This document shows positions 1-5,683 of a stretch of 10,263 bases of DNA, one piece after another. Position 1 is the stretch's first letter; each line of letters starts with the position of its first letter. A program made the translations under genes and the position numbers. The stretch covers positions 1-10,263 of the forward strand of contig CAZFBR010000128.1 in the NCBI GenBank assembly GCA_964517215.1, in the 5' to 3' direction. The stretch comes from CAZFBR01 sp035353495 [NCBI: uncultured bacterium] (GTDB lineage: Bacteria; DAOPZR01). The notes under the pieces were generated by a model. It had not been told where the DNA came from. It saw only the letters and a list, made by a program, of their open reading frames with translations, and made no database searches.

Positions 1-10
1 GAATCACCCA

Positions 11-51
11 GCGAAGTTTATCAGAATGGGTCGGCGAGGTTCGTCAGAATA
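11..51. repeat. Pair of imperfect 18-bp direct repeats at the window edge
   Basis: The stretches 11-28 (GCGAAGTTTATCAGAATG) and 34-51 (GCGAGGTTCGTCAGAATA) match at 14 of 18 positions and start 23 bases apart. They lie just downstream (minus-strand sense) of the GspF-like gene. On the minus strand each contains a CTGAYRAACYTCGC core, and AACTTCGC recurs in the stem-loop near 1420. They could be part of a longer recombination or regulatory site cut by the window edge; no function can be assigned. Confidence 0.4.
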
Positions 52-58
52 CGCACCA

Positions 59-74
59 GCTGCCGCGCGAAATT
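59..74 (-). repeat. Copy 1 of a 16-bp repeat shared with the stem-loop at 1415-1430
   Basis: GCTGCCGCGCGAAATT at 59-74 matches GCTGCCGCGCGAAGTT at 1415-1430 in 15 of 16 positions. This copy sits right at the stop codon of the GspF-like gene. The other copy forms one arm of a strong GC-rich stem-loop in the gap before the membrane gene. Copy 1 has no visible pairing arm inside the window; if one exists it lies before base 1. The placement after a gene in both cases suggests a cassette-junction or dispersed palindromic element, but chance cannot be excluded for one pair of copies. Confidence 0.45.
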
Positions 75-832
75 CAGCCATGGGTGAATTGCCTCCGCAA
101 TATTACCTTCATTTGTCCGTTTTCGCCATATTCACGCGCTATCACGAATAGCGCTTCCGCCTTTTCCATTTTCACACAGGTCCAGCCGCTGCGTTGGTTC
201 CTGTCCCAGTAATTCATGTTTGCCATCAGTAATATTCGGTTCAGAAGATGTGCGCCTTCTTGCCAGGTCATATTCATTACATTCTTTGTCGCACCATCTT
301 TCACGGCGTATACTGCGTAGGGATACTTATGACCAGCAAATGCCTTCCGTTCGACAATCAGACTGCATGTTGATGTTGAATATTCACCTTCGCTTAATAA
401 CATAAAGAGGGAATCAGCTTGTGTTATCGTCGGTGTATCTGCCGCCTGGTCTGACGCGTCATGGCTTGGTATGCCGTCGTCATTATAGCTCACGAATATC
501 GGGACAGACATGGCATGCAACCGCGAACAGGCTGCTGCAATCTGCCGCAGTGCTGGTCGAACTGTGCCTTTACGTTCGGCGGCCGCCACATAAAGGTGCA
601 GTGAGCCGAATGACGTCGTGTGTTTTTCAAGCGCCTCCGCCAGCGTCCATCCTGATTGCATCAAACTGCCGATATTCTTGTTGACTGCTTTCAGTTCGCG
701 AAGGTCATGGTCTTGAGCAAGCTGATTGATTGCCATTAGAATGGGCACATCCATCCCCAGCAACAAGTCGAGTTTCGTGACCCACGCGACGACAAGTTTT
801 TCAGCGCTTTTTCGAAATGGTGCAATATTCAT
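74..832 (-). CDS. Orphan GspF-type (T2SSF) domain protein with unknown C-terminal half
   Basis: The product is 252 residues. Residues about 12-105 match the helical cytoplasmic domain of type II secretion / type IV pilus inner-membrane platform proteins (GspF/PilC): an LDLLLGMDVPILMAI segment, a QSGWTLAEAL turn, then FGSLHLYVAAAERKGT, which corresponds to the family's 'F..l....aae.sG.L' stretch. Genuine GspF proteins are about 400 residues, with two such domains and three membrane helices. Here there is one domain and no hydrophobic helix. Residues about 135-250 are an unrecognised, probably soluble domain (Trp-containing, with NMTWQEGAHLLNRILLMANMNYWD). The start at 832 is supported by a GGAGG ribosome site 7 bases upstream. 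It follows the small membrane gene by about 45 bases with no visible terminator, so the two are probably co-transcribed and may work together at the membrane. The T2SSF relation is inferred by pattern only; a secretion role is not supported, since no GspE, GspD or pilin gene is present. Confidence 0.7.
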   Translation of the reverse strand: MNIAPFRKSAEKLVVAWVTKLDLLLGMDVPILMAINQLAQDHDLRELKAVNKNIGSLMQSGWTLAEALEKHTTSFGSLHLYVAAAERKGTVRPALRQIAAACSRLHAMSVPIFVSYNDDGIPSHDASDQAADTPTITQADSLFMLLSEGEYSTSTCSLIVERKAFAGHKYPYAVYAVKDGATKNVMNMTWQEGAHLLNRILLMANMNYWDRNQRSGWTCVKMEKAEALFVIAREYGENGQMKVILRRQFTHG

Positions 833-877
833 ATCTCGTCCTCCACTCCTGGCATAACCGTCAGTTGTTTTCGTATA

Positions 878-1360
878 TCATCGTGTCATGGCGAAATATT
901 TGCGTTTAATGATGCGCATGCATACCCGTGCAGCCATTAGGCCCGCAATAATCGCTGCGGCAAGAAGCGGGACCTCGCTCAAGGTAATCATTGGTCTTGC
1001 CACATCCGGCCCCTGTGGATGAAATGCGATGAATGAATCCACCACCGGCTTCGCGAACAAACCTGCAAACCCCACAAACAACATGCCTGCAAACACGATT
1101 GCAATCCCATACAGACGCCCAAGAGGCCAATTGCGGCGAAGGCCATAAATAAACACGCATGTGAGCAGGGCAGAAAACAGCATACATGGAATGAACGTTA
1201 TAACCACCGCGGCAATACACTCCAGCAAAAATGTTCCCAATATATGATTAAGGTGAATATAATTGATAGATATATATAATACCGATAAAAACGACATCGC
1301 CACTACCGCTGTATAGTGGGTACCCGTCCACGGAACTATAAATCGTCCTGAATGGTTCAT
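878..1360 (-). CDS. Small multi-pass inner-membrane protein, family unknown
   Basis: The product is 160 residues with four or five hydrophobic segments: about 18-38, 41-73 (long enough for a tight two-helix hairpin), 83-103 and 129-149. It ends in a basic tail (RIIKRKYFAMTR) that would favour the cytoplasmic side. I do not recognise the family. No catalytic motif is visible apart from scattered cysteines. The start at 1360 has a CGAGG ribosome site 6 bases upstream. The gene begins just downstream of a GC-rich stem-loop (1371-1434) and is followed closely by the GspF-like gene. A membrane protein next to a soluble GspF-type domain suggests the second could dock on the first; this is inference. 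Overlapping frames in the same stretch have no such coherent pattern. Confidence 0.72.
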   Translation of the reverse strand: MNHSGRFIVPWTGTHYTAVVAMSFLSVLYISINYIHLNHILGTFLLECIAAVVITFIPCMLFSALLTCVFIYGLRRNWPLGRLYGIAIVFAGMLFVGFAGLFAKPVVDSFIAFHPQGPDVARPMITLSEVPLLAAAIIAGLMAARVCMRIIKRKYFAMTR

Positions 1361-1370
1361 TGCATTCCTC

Positions 1371-1434
1371 GCACAACGATTAGCGCGCAGCGGGCGCTGT
1401 TGTTTTCCGCGCCCGCTGCCGCGCGAAGTTAACC
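1371..1434 (-). other. GC-rich stem-loop resembling an integron attC site
   Basis: The arms 1383-1397 and 1409-1424 pair over 15 bp with one bulged base (near 1420) and an 11-nt loop. On the minus strand the stem is flanked by GGTTAAC (1434-1428) and GTTGTGC (1377-1371). The integron attC consensus cores are RYYYAAC and GTTRRRY, so each outer box is one base off. The layout (outer boxes, short unpaired spacers, long stem with one extrahelical base, total 64 bp, placed after a gene and before the next gene's start) is that of attC. Alternatives are a dispersed GC-rich palindrome or a terminator; the lack of a T-run on either side speaks against an intrinsic terminator. No integrase is in the window. 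Confidence 0.35.
1415..1430 (-). repeat. Copy 2 of the 16-bp repeat, inside the stem-loop
   Basis: This is the second copy of the repeat at 59-74 (15 of 16 positions identical). Here it forms the right arm of the stem-loop and extends into the AACTTCGC motif. Its position between the YARHG gene and the membrane gene parallels copy 1, which lies at the end of the GspF-like gene. Confidence 0.45.
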
Positions 1435-1488
1435 GGCATGCCTTCTAATCGCATCGGTCCTTAATTGTCGAATAGACATAGCCAATAT

Positions 1489-1933
1489 TTATAACAACCT
1501 CTTCAGGTATTCAATATTTACTACTTCCATCCTAGACAGATTAATTCTAATATTTTCATCGGGAACATACCATGCGAATCCAGTAAAATACTCCCGCAAT
1601 TCTCTTGATTGAAAAGATAACCCATGGTAGGCATAAATGGCATTTATCAGTAGCTGAGCATACTCCTTGGTTATTGGAGGGTAATGTGCTTGTTTTATGA
1701 TATCTTGAATACGTTCATGTTGAAGTTCTGAAATCGTAAACCCTCCGTAATACTGATCAAGTGCTCTTGGATATGTTCCGGCATAATGGTTATCCGGGTC
1801 TACCAACATGGGTTCTTGGTAATCATATGGTGGAGATATTTGTTCGTGATTCCCTTTGTGCCATTCACTGGTCAGAAACTCAATTTGAAAACTCTCAGGG
1901 GGGCGATAGTTATTGGCTTCCATCGACAAATAG
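1489..1933 (-). pseudogene. 3' fragment of the IS-interrupted YARHG-domain secreted protein
   Basis: This fragment encodes the C-terminal part (from Tyr-Leu in the target duplication, then SMEANNYRPP onward, to the TAA at 1489) of the gene whose 5' part lies at 3392-4082. In the restored 375-residue protein, residues 327-332 read IYAYHG, followed by a SRELREYF stretch and WYVP. This is the pattern of the YARHG domain (NxIYARHGxxFxSxELxxYF...WY), a short domain of exported proteins; the Arg of the name-giving motif is replaced by Tyr. The frame stays open upstream into the IS as far as a GTG at 1974, so a fusion starting inside the element is formally possible. That product would have no signal peptide and no convincing ribosome site. 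The stretch is visibly AT-richer than the IS and the right-hand operon. Confidence 0.85.
1926..1933. repeat. Left target-site duplication of the IS
   Basis: ACAAATAG at 1926-1933 is identical to 3392-3399 and directly abuts the left IS end. An 8-bp duplication is within the 8-9 bp usual for IS256-family elements. Confidence 0.93.
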
Positions 1934-1958
1934 GAGGTTGTCCCGTAACCTGTTGAAA
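1934..1958 (+). repeat. Left terminal inverted repeat of the IS
   Basis: This 25-bp end matches the right end (3367-3391, reverse complement) at 21 positions; the mismatches are at repeat positions 5, 13, 14 and 15. Confidence 0.92.
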
Positions 1959-1963
1959 TAAGC

Positions 1964-2023
1964 AGCGGCTCCACCCCTGAGATATACTCAGGGGGCCAAT
2001 TTCCTTAACAAGGAGGAGCCGCT
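1964..2023 (+). promoter_or_regulatory. Nested hairpins at the IS left end that can mask the transposase ribosome site
   Basis: The outer pair is AGCGGCTCC (1964-1972) with GGAGCCGCT (2015-2023), a perfect 9-bp match ending one base before the transposase ATG and overlapping the AGGAGG ribosome site (2011-2016). The inner pair is CCCCTGAG (1974-1981) with CTCAGGGG (1987-1994) around a 5-nt loop. A transcript entering from outside the IS would contain both outer arms and could close the start region. A transcript starting within the element near 1995 (a TATACT at 1983-1988 is a possible -10; the -35 is poor) would lack the left arm and stay translatable. This is the protection from impinging transcription known for IS10 and IS50; applying it here is inference from the fold. 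Confidence 0.6.
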
Positions 2024-3298
2024 ATGAAGCAAGGTATCAGAAAGGGAGGCAGGAAGCAAGGCGCGTGGCTGGAGGGAGGGCTGCAACAGGAGGTTGAGAT
2101 TCCCGGCGGTAAGTTGCTGGTGCAATCCCGGGCGGAACTGTTGGAGACCGTAATGACGAGCGGCGCGCAGGTGATGACGGCGATGCTGCTGCAGGATGTC
2201 GAGGCGCTGTGCGGGGGTAGCCATCACCGCCACAGCGACGGCACGGCGAGCCGCTGGGGGTGGACAGGTGGCGAGGTGGTCATGGGCGGACGCAAGCTGG
2301 CGATACGCAGGCCGCGCGTGCGACAGGGCAAGCAGGAACTCACTCTTCCCTGCTATGAACACTGGCAGGGGCAGGACCCGCTGCGCCGGCGCGTGTTGGA
2401 GCAGGTGTTGGTAGGTGTGAGCAACCGACACTACCAGCGGTCACTGGAAGCAGCACCGGTGGCAACCAAGAGCCGGGGCACCAGCCGGAGCGCGGTCAAC
2501 CGCCAGTTTGTGGCCTTGACCACGGAGAAACTGACGGCATGGCTGAACCGGCCGCTGACGGACGAATATCTGGCGCTGTTTATCGACGGCATCGGGCTGG
2601 GCGAGCACACGATAATTGCCGCCGTCGGCGTGACCAGCACCGGGAATAAGCAGGTGCTTGGAGCGTGGGAAGGGGCGACCGAGAATGCGGTGGTTTGTCA
2701 GATGCTGCTGGACAACCTGCGCGAACGTGGTTTCAGGACCGACCAGCAGTTGCTGGTTGTTCTGGACGGAGCCAAGGCGCTACGGAAGGCGGTGCAGGAC
2801 ACCTTCGGCGAGCGGGCGATAGTGCAACGCTGCCAGGAGCACAAGAAGCGGAACGTCAAGAGCCAGCTGCCGAAAGGCATGCAGACATCGACGGGGATGG
2901 CGATGCAGCAGGCATACAACTGTGGCGACTACACGCGTGCCAAGCAGTTGCTGAATAATCTCGCTCAGCGTCTGGACCGGGACTGCCCCGGCGCCGCAGC
3001 GAGCCTGCGCGAAGGGCTTGAAGAAACCCTGACGGTGCTGCGACTGGAACTGCCGCGCCCGCTGCGCCAGTCACTGGGGAACACCAACATTATTGAGAGC
3101 ACCATCGACACGGTAAAGAAAGTGTCGCGCCGGGTAAAGCGCTGGAAAGGTGGAGCGATGGCGTTGCGCTGGGCAGTAACGGGCTTGGGCGAAGCGGAGC
3201 GGCAGTTCAGGCGGCTACGCGGCTATCGCGAGTTGGCAATCCTCGCCCAGAAACTGGGACGGAATCAGGCCACCGACGCGGCGGTCAAGGTCGCCTGA
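2024..3298 (+). CDS. IS256-family (mutator-type) DDE transposase
   Basis: The product is 424 residues, close to the 390-420 usual for the family. The catalytic triad is visible: Asp188 in LFIDGI, Asp248 in VVLDGAKAL and Glu358 in NTNIIEST. The family's C-x2-H signature is also present (Cys270 and His273 in VQRCQEHKKRNV), followed by the helical insertion region about 285-350 between the second Asp and the Glu. It catalyses excision and integration of the element, probably by copy-out-paste-in through a circular intermediate as known for IS256. The ATG at 2024 has a strong AGGAGG site 7 bases upstream. The frame is uninterrupted and all catalytic residues are present, so the enzyme should be functional if expressed. 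Expression is probably limited by the nested hairpins just upstream. Confidence 0.97.
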   Translation: MKQGIRKGGRKQGAWLEGGLQQEVEIPGGKLLVQSRAELLETVMTSGAQVMTAMLLQDVEALCGGSHHRHSDGTASRWGWTGGEVVMGGRKLAIRRPRVRQGKQELTLPCYEHWQGQDPLRRRVLEQVLVGVSNRHYQRSLEAAPVATKSRGTSRSAVNRQFVALTTEKLTAWLNRPLTDEYLALFIDGIGLGEHTIIAAVGVTSTGNKQVLGAWEGATENAVVCQMLLDNLRERGFRTDQQLLVVLDGAKALRKAVQDTFGERAIVQRCQEHKKRNVKSQLPKGMQTSTGMAMQQAYNCGDYTRAKQLLNNLAQRLDRDCPGAAASLREGLEETLTVLRLELPRPLRQSLGNTNIIESTIDTVKKVSRRVKRWKGGAMALRWAVTGLGEAERQFRRLRGYRELAILAQKLGRNQATDAAVKVA

Positions 3299-3366
3299 TA
3301 TGAAGCGGCAAATGCCGGTTGACATAGAGAGCGTGGGTGAGTAACATGACTCAAGTCGCTGCTGAT

Positions 3367-3391
3367 TTTCAACAGGCAGCGGGACATCCTC
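3367..3391 (-). repeat. Right terminal inverted repeat of the IS
   Basis: Read on the minus strand from 3391 it begins GAGGATGTCCCGCTGCCTGT. The 90 bases between the transposase stop and this end hold only short hairpins: CGGCA/TGCCG at 3306-3317 and TGAGT/ACTCA at 3338-3353. Confidence 0.92.
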
Positions 3392-3399
3392 ACAAATAG
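3392..3399. repeat. Right target-site duplication of the IS
   Basis: ACAAATAG is identical to 1926-1933. Its first base supplies the T of a TGA stop, completed by two IS bases, which ends the 5' gene fragment immediately after the insertion point. Confidence 0.93.
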
Positions 3400-4082
3400 C
3401 CGTCTCGAATGAATATTCCTTCTCTTGCCACTTCTTTATATGCACCTATTGGGTGAAATATTCCGTCTGGCTTCACTACATATTGATTTTCAACTTTCGC
3501 CAATATCCTTATGTGTTTTATCGGTCCTGCCCAATTGTTCCCGCTGCCCAATTTATATGAAAACGCAGAGATTGAAGGCGATATTTCGAATCCATAACAC
3601 GAATAGCTATGGTGAATCATAGTGTGGCCAGTTTTAAAAAAAGCTCTGAATAGAAAATATGCTTCTCCATGATGTTCACCTTCTTGGTCGGTGTCTGGAA
3701 TTATCTCGTTTTTCACAATTGCTATTTGACTTGTCTCCGAATAGATAGCAAATTTCGGGAAATTATCATTTATGTACGTCTGCACTTTAGTTCTGTCAAA
3801 TACCGCATCTGAGATTCTGATTGGAGAAATGAAAGCCAAATCCAGTGTTTTTCCAGAACCCGGGTTGAAAAAATCAAAAAACACTTCTACTTGCCATTTG
3901 TTATCGACGTAGTCGATCAGGATTAGTTCGTCATTTATGCTGATATTAGTTTCTCTTGTCGGTTGAATATTTCCCGCGATCCCCGAAATGGGAGAATTAT
4001 TCGCGTATGCGCAACTTGCTGTAAGAATTACCATCAACAGTATCGCGGATATTTTCAATGTTCGTTCCTTAATGTTCGCCAT
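3392..4082 (-). pseudogene. 5' fragment of the IS-interrupted secreted DUF4424-like/YARHG protein
   Basis: This encodes the first 230 residues of a protein whose remaining 145 lie at 1489-1925. A signal peptide is evident: basic MANIKERTLK, hydrophobic ISAILLMVIL, then TASCAYA with a likely signal peptidase I cut after AYA (residue 27). The Cys at 24 is a weak lipoprotein alternative, because position -3 is Thr. The mature part (SPISGIAGNIQPTRETNISI, then KWQVEVFFDFFNPG, and later NNWAGPIKHIRILAKV) follows the pattern of the DUF4424-like region that precedes YARHG domains in exported proteins of unknown function. The start at 4082 has GGAAGG 5 bases upstream and a TATAAT box at 4132-4137. With the IS removed the join reads ...RDGYL-SMEANN... 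in a single frame. The product as it stands would be a truncated exported protein ending at the IS edge. Confidence 0.85.
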
Positions 4083-4131
4083 TATCGCCTTCCGGTTAAC
4101 TATGTTATTCTACAGATTGCCTCGATATTAC

Positions 4132-4160
4132 ATTATACCAGATATCTACTAGGCTTGCAT
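4132..4160 (-). promoter_or_regulatory. Probable promoter of the YARHG gene
   Basis: A perfect TATAAT (complement of 4132-4137) lies about 50 bases upstream of the ATG at 4082. At 17-bp spacing the -35 region (4155-4160, ATGCAA on the minus strand) matches the TTGACA consensus at only three positions, so an activator or weak basal activity is possible. The surrounding 4100-4190 stretch is AT-rich. Confidence 0.45.
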
Positions 4161-4210
4161 GAAGAACATTACGCAATGCAAATATTATCTCCACATTGCA
4201 AAGCCATGCG

Positions 4211-4255
4211 ACAGGCATGTGCATACTATGGACAAGGGGGCAAATGCACGCCTGT
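4211..4255. repeat. Long inverted repeat / stem-loop upstream of the YARHG gene
   Basis: ACAGGC (4211-4216) plus GTGCAT (4219-4224) pair with ATGCAC (4244-4249) plus GCCTGT (4250-4255). This gives 12 bp with a 2-nt bulge and a 19-nt loop. It lies about 75 bp upstream of the promoter box of the YARHG gene. No T-run follows on either strand, so a terminator is unlikely. It could be an operator for a dimeric regulator or a recombination remnant. The rest of 4140-4480 shows no credible gene and no recognisable RNA. Confidence 0.45.
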
Positions 4256-4479
4256 AAGCGTCATATCAGGGCACCCGGAGCCGCCGTTTGCGCGGTTTGC
4301 AGCCACGAACAGCGATGTACCGTTCAAAAGCGGATTTGCCAATATCACCTGTTGCGCAGATCAGAACGTCAACTGCCAGTATGATTTCCATGACCCGCAG
4401 GATCAAGCCACTGACAAAACTGTTCCGGCGGCCGAAGACACAAAAGGCCTGGAAGAACAATGGCTCTCTCGACAACAGG

Positions 4480-5589
4480 GATTCCCTTTCCAGGGTTTTC
4501 TTCCGGAACCAAGCGGCCCGACCATCACCAGCCAAACCACCTCTCGTGAAGTTAGCTCCCGCTTGAGGGTTCGACACGCGGCAACCAAACGCAATCTCTC
4601 GACTGCGTTTCCCGCCTCACGGTTTCCCACCGCCACGCGGTTTGTTCTTCGCCACGGCTGTCGCCTCGCCTCTCGGCTGCTTGACTGCCCCTTTTGCGGT
4701 TCAACCCTTCTCCAGAGTCTAACCTGATCCCGGCACTTTGACCGCCATGCCCCATCTCTGAAACACGGCTAATCCAGTTACCCTCATAAGGTTCCTCGCC
4801 TCTTTGGGGGTTTGCTCCCCCTGCCACGGGGTACTTACCGTTCCCGGTGTTCCTGACCACCCTGACCTTTTCCAGGCCTTCGCGGTTTTGCCCTGTCGCA
4901 CGGGTCCTGCGCTGCACCTACGCGAACGCAACTGCAACTCGTGCCCCCTGTGAGGTTCCTGTCCTTCAGAGGTTTCCCCTGACCAGCAGCCCCAGCCCTT
5001 CCGGACCTGTTACCGCCTTGCCCTTTTGCAGAGCTTCACGGTCTTCCTCCGCTGACCAGTCCCTTGACGATGGCAGCGTGCCCGACATCGTCCGGTTTCC
5101 TCTCCTGGACTTTGCGCTTCGCAGCCTTCTCGTGATACCGTTTCCCTTCGGCTTCCCGAAAGCTCCCTTCCTACCGTTGCGCCATCCTGCAGAGTGCTCC
5201 GCTTCTGCCACTTGCCGACCGTGTTGCCACTCGACATCCCCTTCCGTGCTTCCTCCTCACCATAGGGTGTTGCGTAACAGAAACTGCGACTGATTACCAG
5301 CCCAAACTCTCCTGAACTTCGCGCCGATTTCAAGGGGTTACTACCGGTACCGCGCGGCGTCTGTCCAACGACCGCCTGCTGCCTTGCGCTTTCTTCCTCA
5401 TCGACTCCCGCTCACGGATGCAATGCCCTGCCGGCCTGATGTTGCCATCTCCCCCGGTTGTTTGCCTCTCAACAACCACCGCGGGGATGCGGCCGTACAA
5501 CCAGCACTTCAGTCCTTCCGAACCTACCGTGTCCGAGGCCGTGTCGGATTTCCCTGTTGTCTAAGAACGTGCCAAGCTCTCCCAGGCAC
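4480..5589 (-). ncRNA. Candidate large structured non-coding RNA, about 1.1 kb, class unknown
   Basis: No frame here gives a convincing protein: the longest open frames (about 100-150 codons on both strands) are low-complexity, overlap one another and lack domain patterns. The minus strand is purine-rich (about two thirds in the three 60-base blocks I counted: 4621, 4981 and 5101). It has a consensus -10 just upstream, so a transcript would start at the 5' hairpin GTGCC/GGCAC (5589-5569). Further perfect stems are GGTTGTT/AACAACC (5456-5477), TTCGG/CCGAA (5147-5160), GACGATG/CATCGTC (5066-5092), a near-perfect 12-bp stem with a UUCG loop (4911-4938), GGGGG/CCCCC with an AGCAAA loop (4806-4821), and AAACGCA/TGCGTTT (4587-4610). 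GGAA (GNRA) loops cap ACCG/CGGT (4837-4848) and CCCT/AGGG (4484-4495). Size, GNRA loops and purine bias are typical of ornate bacterial RNAs or intron ribozymes, but I see no group II domain V, no reverse transcriptase and no group I core. The 3' end is uncertain. Confidence 0.5.
4788..5050 (-). repeat. Diverged tandem modules (about 160-nt period) inside the candidate RNA
   Basis: AAGGTTCCT at 4788-4796 corresponds to GAGGTTCCT at 4952-4960 (offset 164), each followed by a similar pyrimidine-rich stretch. CCTTTTCCAG at 4866-4875 corresponds to CCTTTTGCAG at 5022-5031 (offset 156), each followed by a TTCRCGGT-type sequence. A third CCTTTTGC lies near 4690. Separately, the roughly 30-nt stretch 4982-5015 resembles 5500-5529: ACCAGCA, then CCTTCCGRACCT, then ACCG. 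The copies are too diverged for recent duplication but too long for chance alone in my judgement; the skewed composition makes significance hard to judge by eye. Confidence 0.4.
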
Positions 5590-5594
5590 ACTCT

Positions 5595-5623
5595 ATTATA
5601 CCCGAATTCTGATCTTCTGTAGA
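5595..5623 (-). promoter_or_regulatory. Sigma70-like promoter driving the candidate structured RNA
   Basis: On the minus strand TCTACA (5623-5618, 4 of 6 consensus) and TATAAT (5600-5595, perfect) are separated by 17 bp. The predicted start at about 5588 coincides with the first bases of the hairpin at 5569-5589. No start codon with a ribosome site and sustained frame follows, which favours a non-coding transcript. It lies about 60 bp beyond the end of the CNNM gene, so the RNA would be transcribed independently of the upstream operon. Confidence 0.6.
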
Positions 5624-5683
5624 GGAGAATTTCATTCTTGTTGCCAAATACAACAAATTATACCGCTATATAACCGGATATTT

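Larger units (their letters stand above)
1934..3391 (+). mobile_element. Complete IS256-family insertion sequence, 1458 bp
   Basis: The element has imperfect terminal inverted repeats: left end GAGGTTGTCCCG (from 1934) and right end, read on the minus strand, GAGGATGTCCCG (from 3391). The first 25 bases of the two ends match at 21 positions, and similarity continues past an indel into AGCAGCG. An identical 8-bp duplication (ACAAATAG) flanks both sides. One transposase gene fills most of the element. Both ends, the duplication and the open frame are intact, so the insertion is probably recent and the element potentially active. It sits inside a YARHG-domain gene, with the transposase running opposite to that gene. 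Its base composition is GC-rich like the right-hand chromosome and unlike the AT-richer gene it interrupts. Confidence 0.96.

Noticed and set aside
1489-1974. A standalone 161-residue gene starting at GTG 1974
   Set aside because: The first 16 codons lie in the IS end and target duplication. The true N-terminus is on the other side of the IS in the same frame.
3963-4727. Plus-strand 254-codon frame
   Set aside because: It starts antisense inside the YARHG gene's signal-peptide region and runs into the structured region, with no ribosome site and no recognisable fold.
4470-4901. A group II intron starting with GTGCGAC (minus strand, from 4901)
   Set aside because: GTGCG fits the 5' end consensus and the following sequence has GNRA hairpins. 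However, I find no domain V-like hairpin, no 3' end and no reverse transcriptase, and the same style of sequence continues 700 bases upstream of this point. It remains an alternative to be tested with covariance models.
4847-5333. Overlapping open frames of 107-148 codons on both strands inside the candidate RNA
   Set aside because: They are compositionally skewed products (Pro/Ser/Arg on plus, Gly/Arg/Glu on minus), mutually overlapping, without ribosome sites or domain patterns. They are explained by stop-poor purine-rich sequence.
5638-5656. TTGTTG/CAACAA hairpin after the CNNM-CorC gene as an intrinsic terminator
   Set aside because: The stem has only six AT-rich pairs and no T-run follows on the minus strand; too weak to call.
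5657-5662. A second TATAAT just after the CNNM-CorC stop
   Set aside because: No acceptable -35 at 16-18 bp spacing, and it sits in generally AT-rich sequence.
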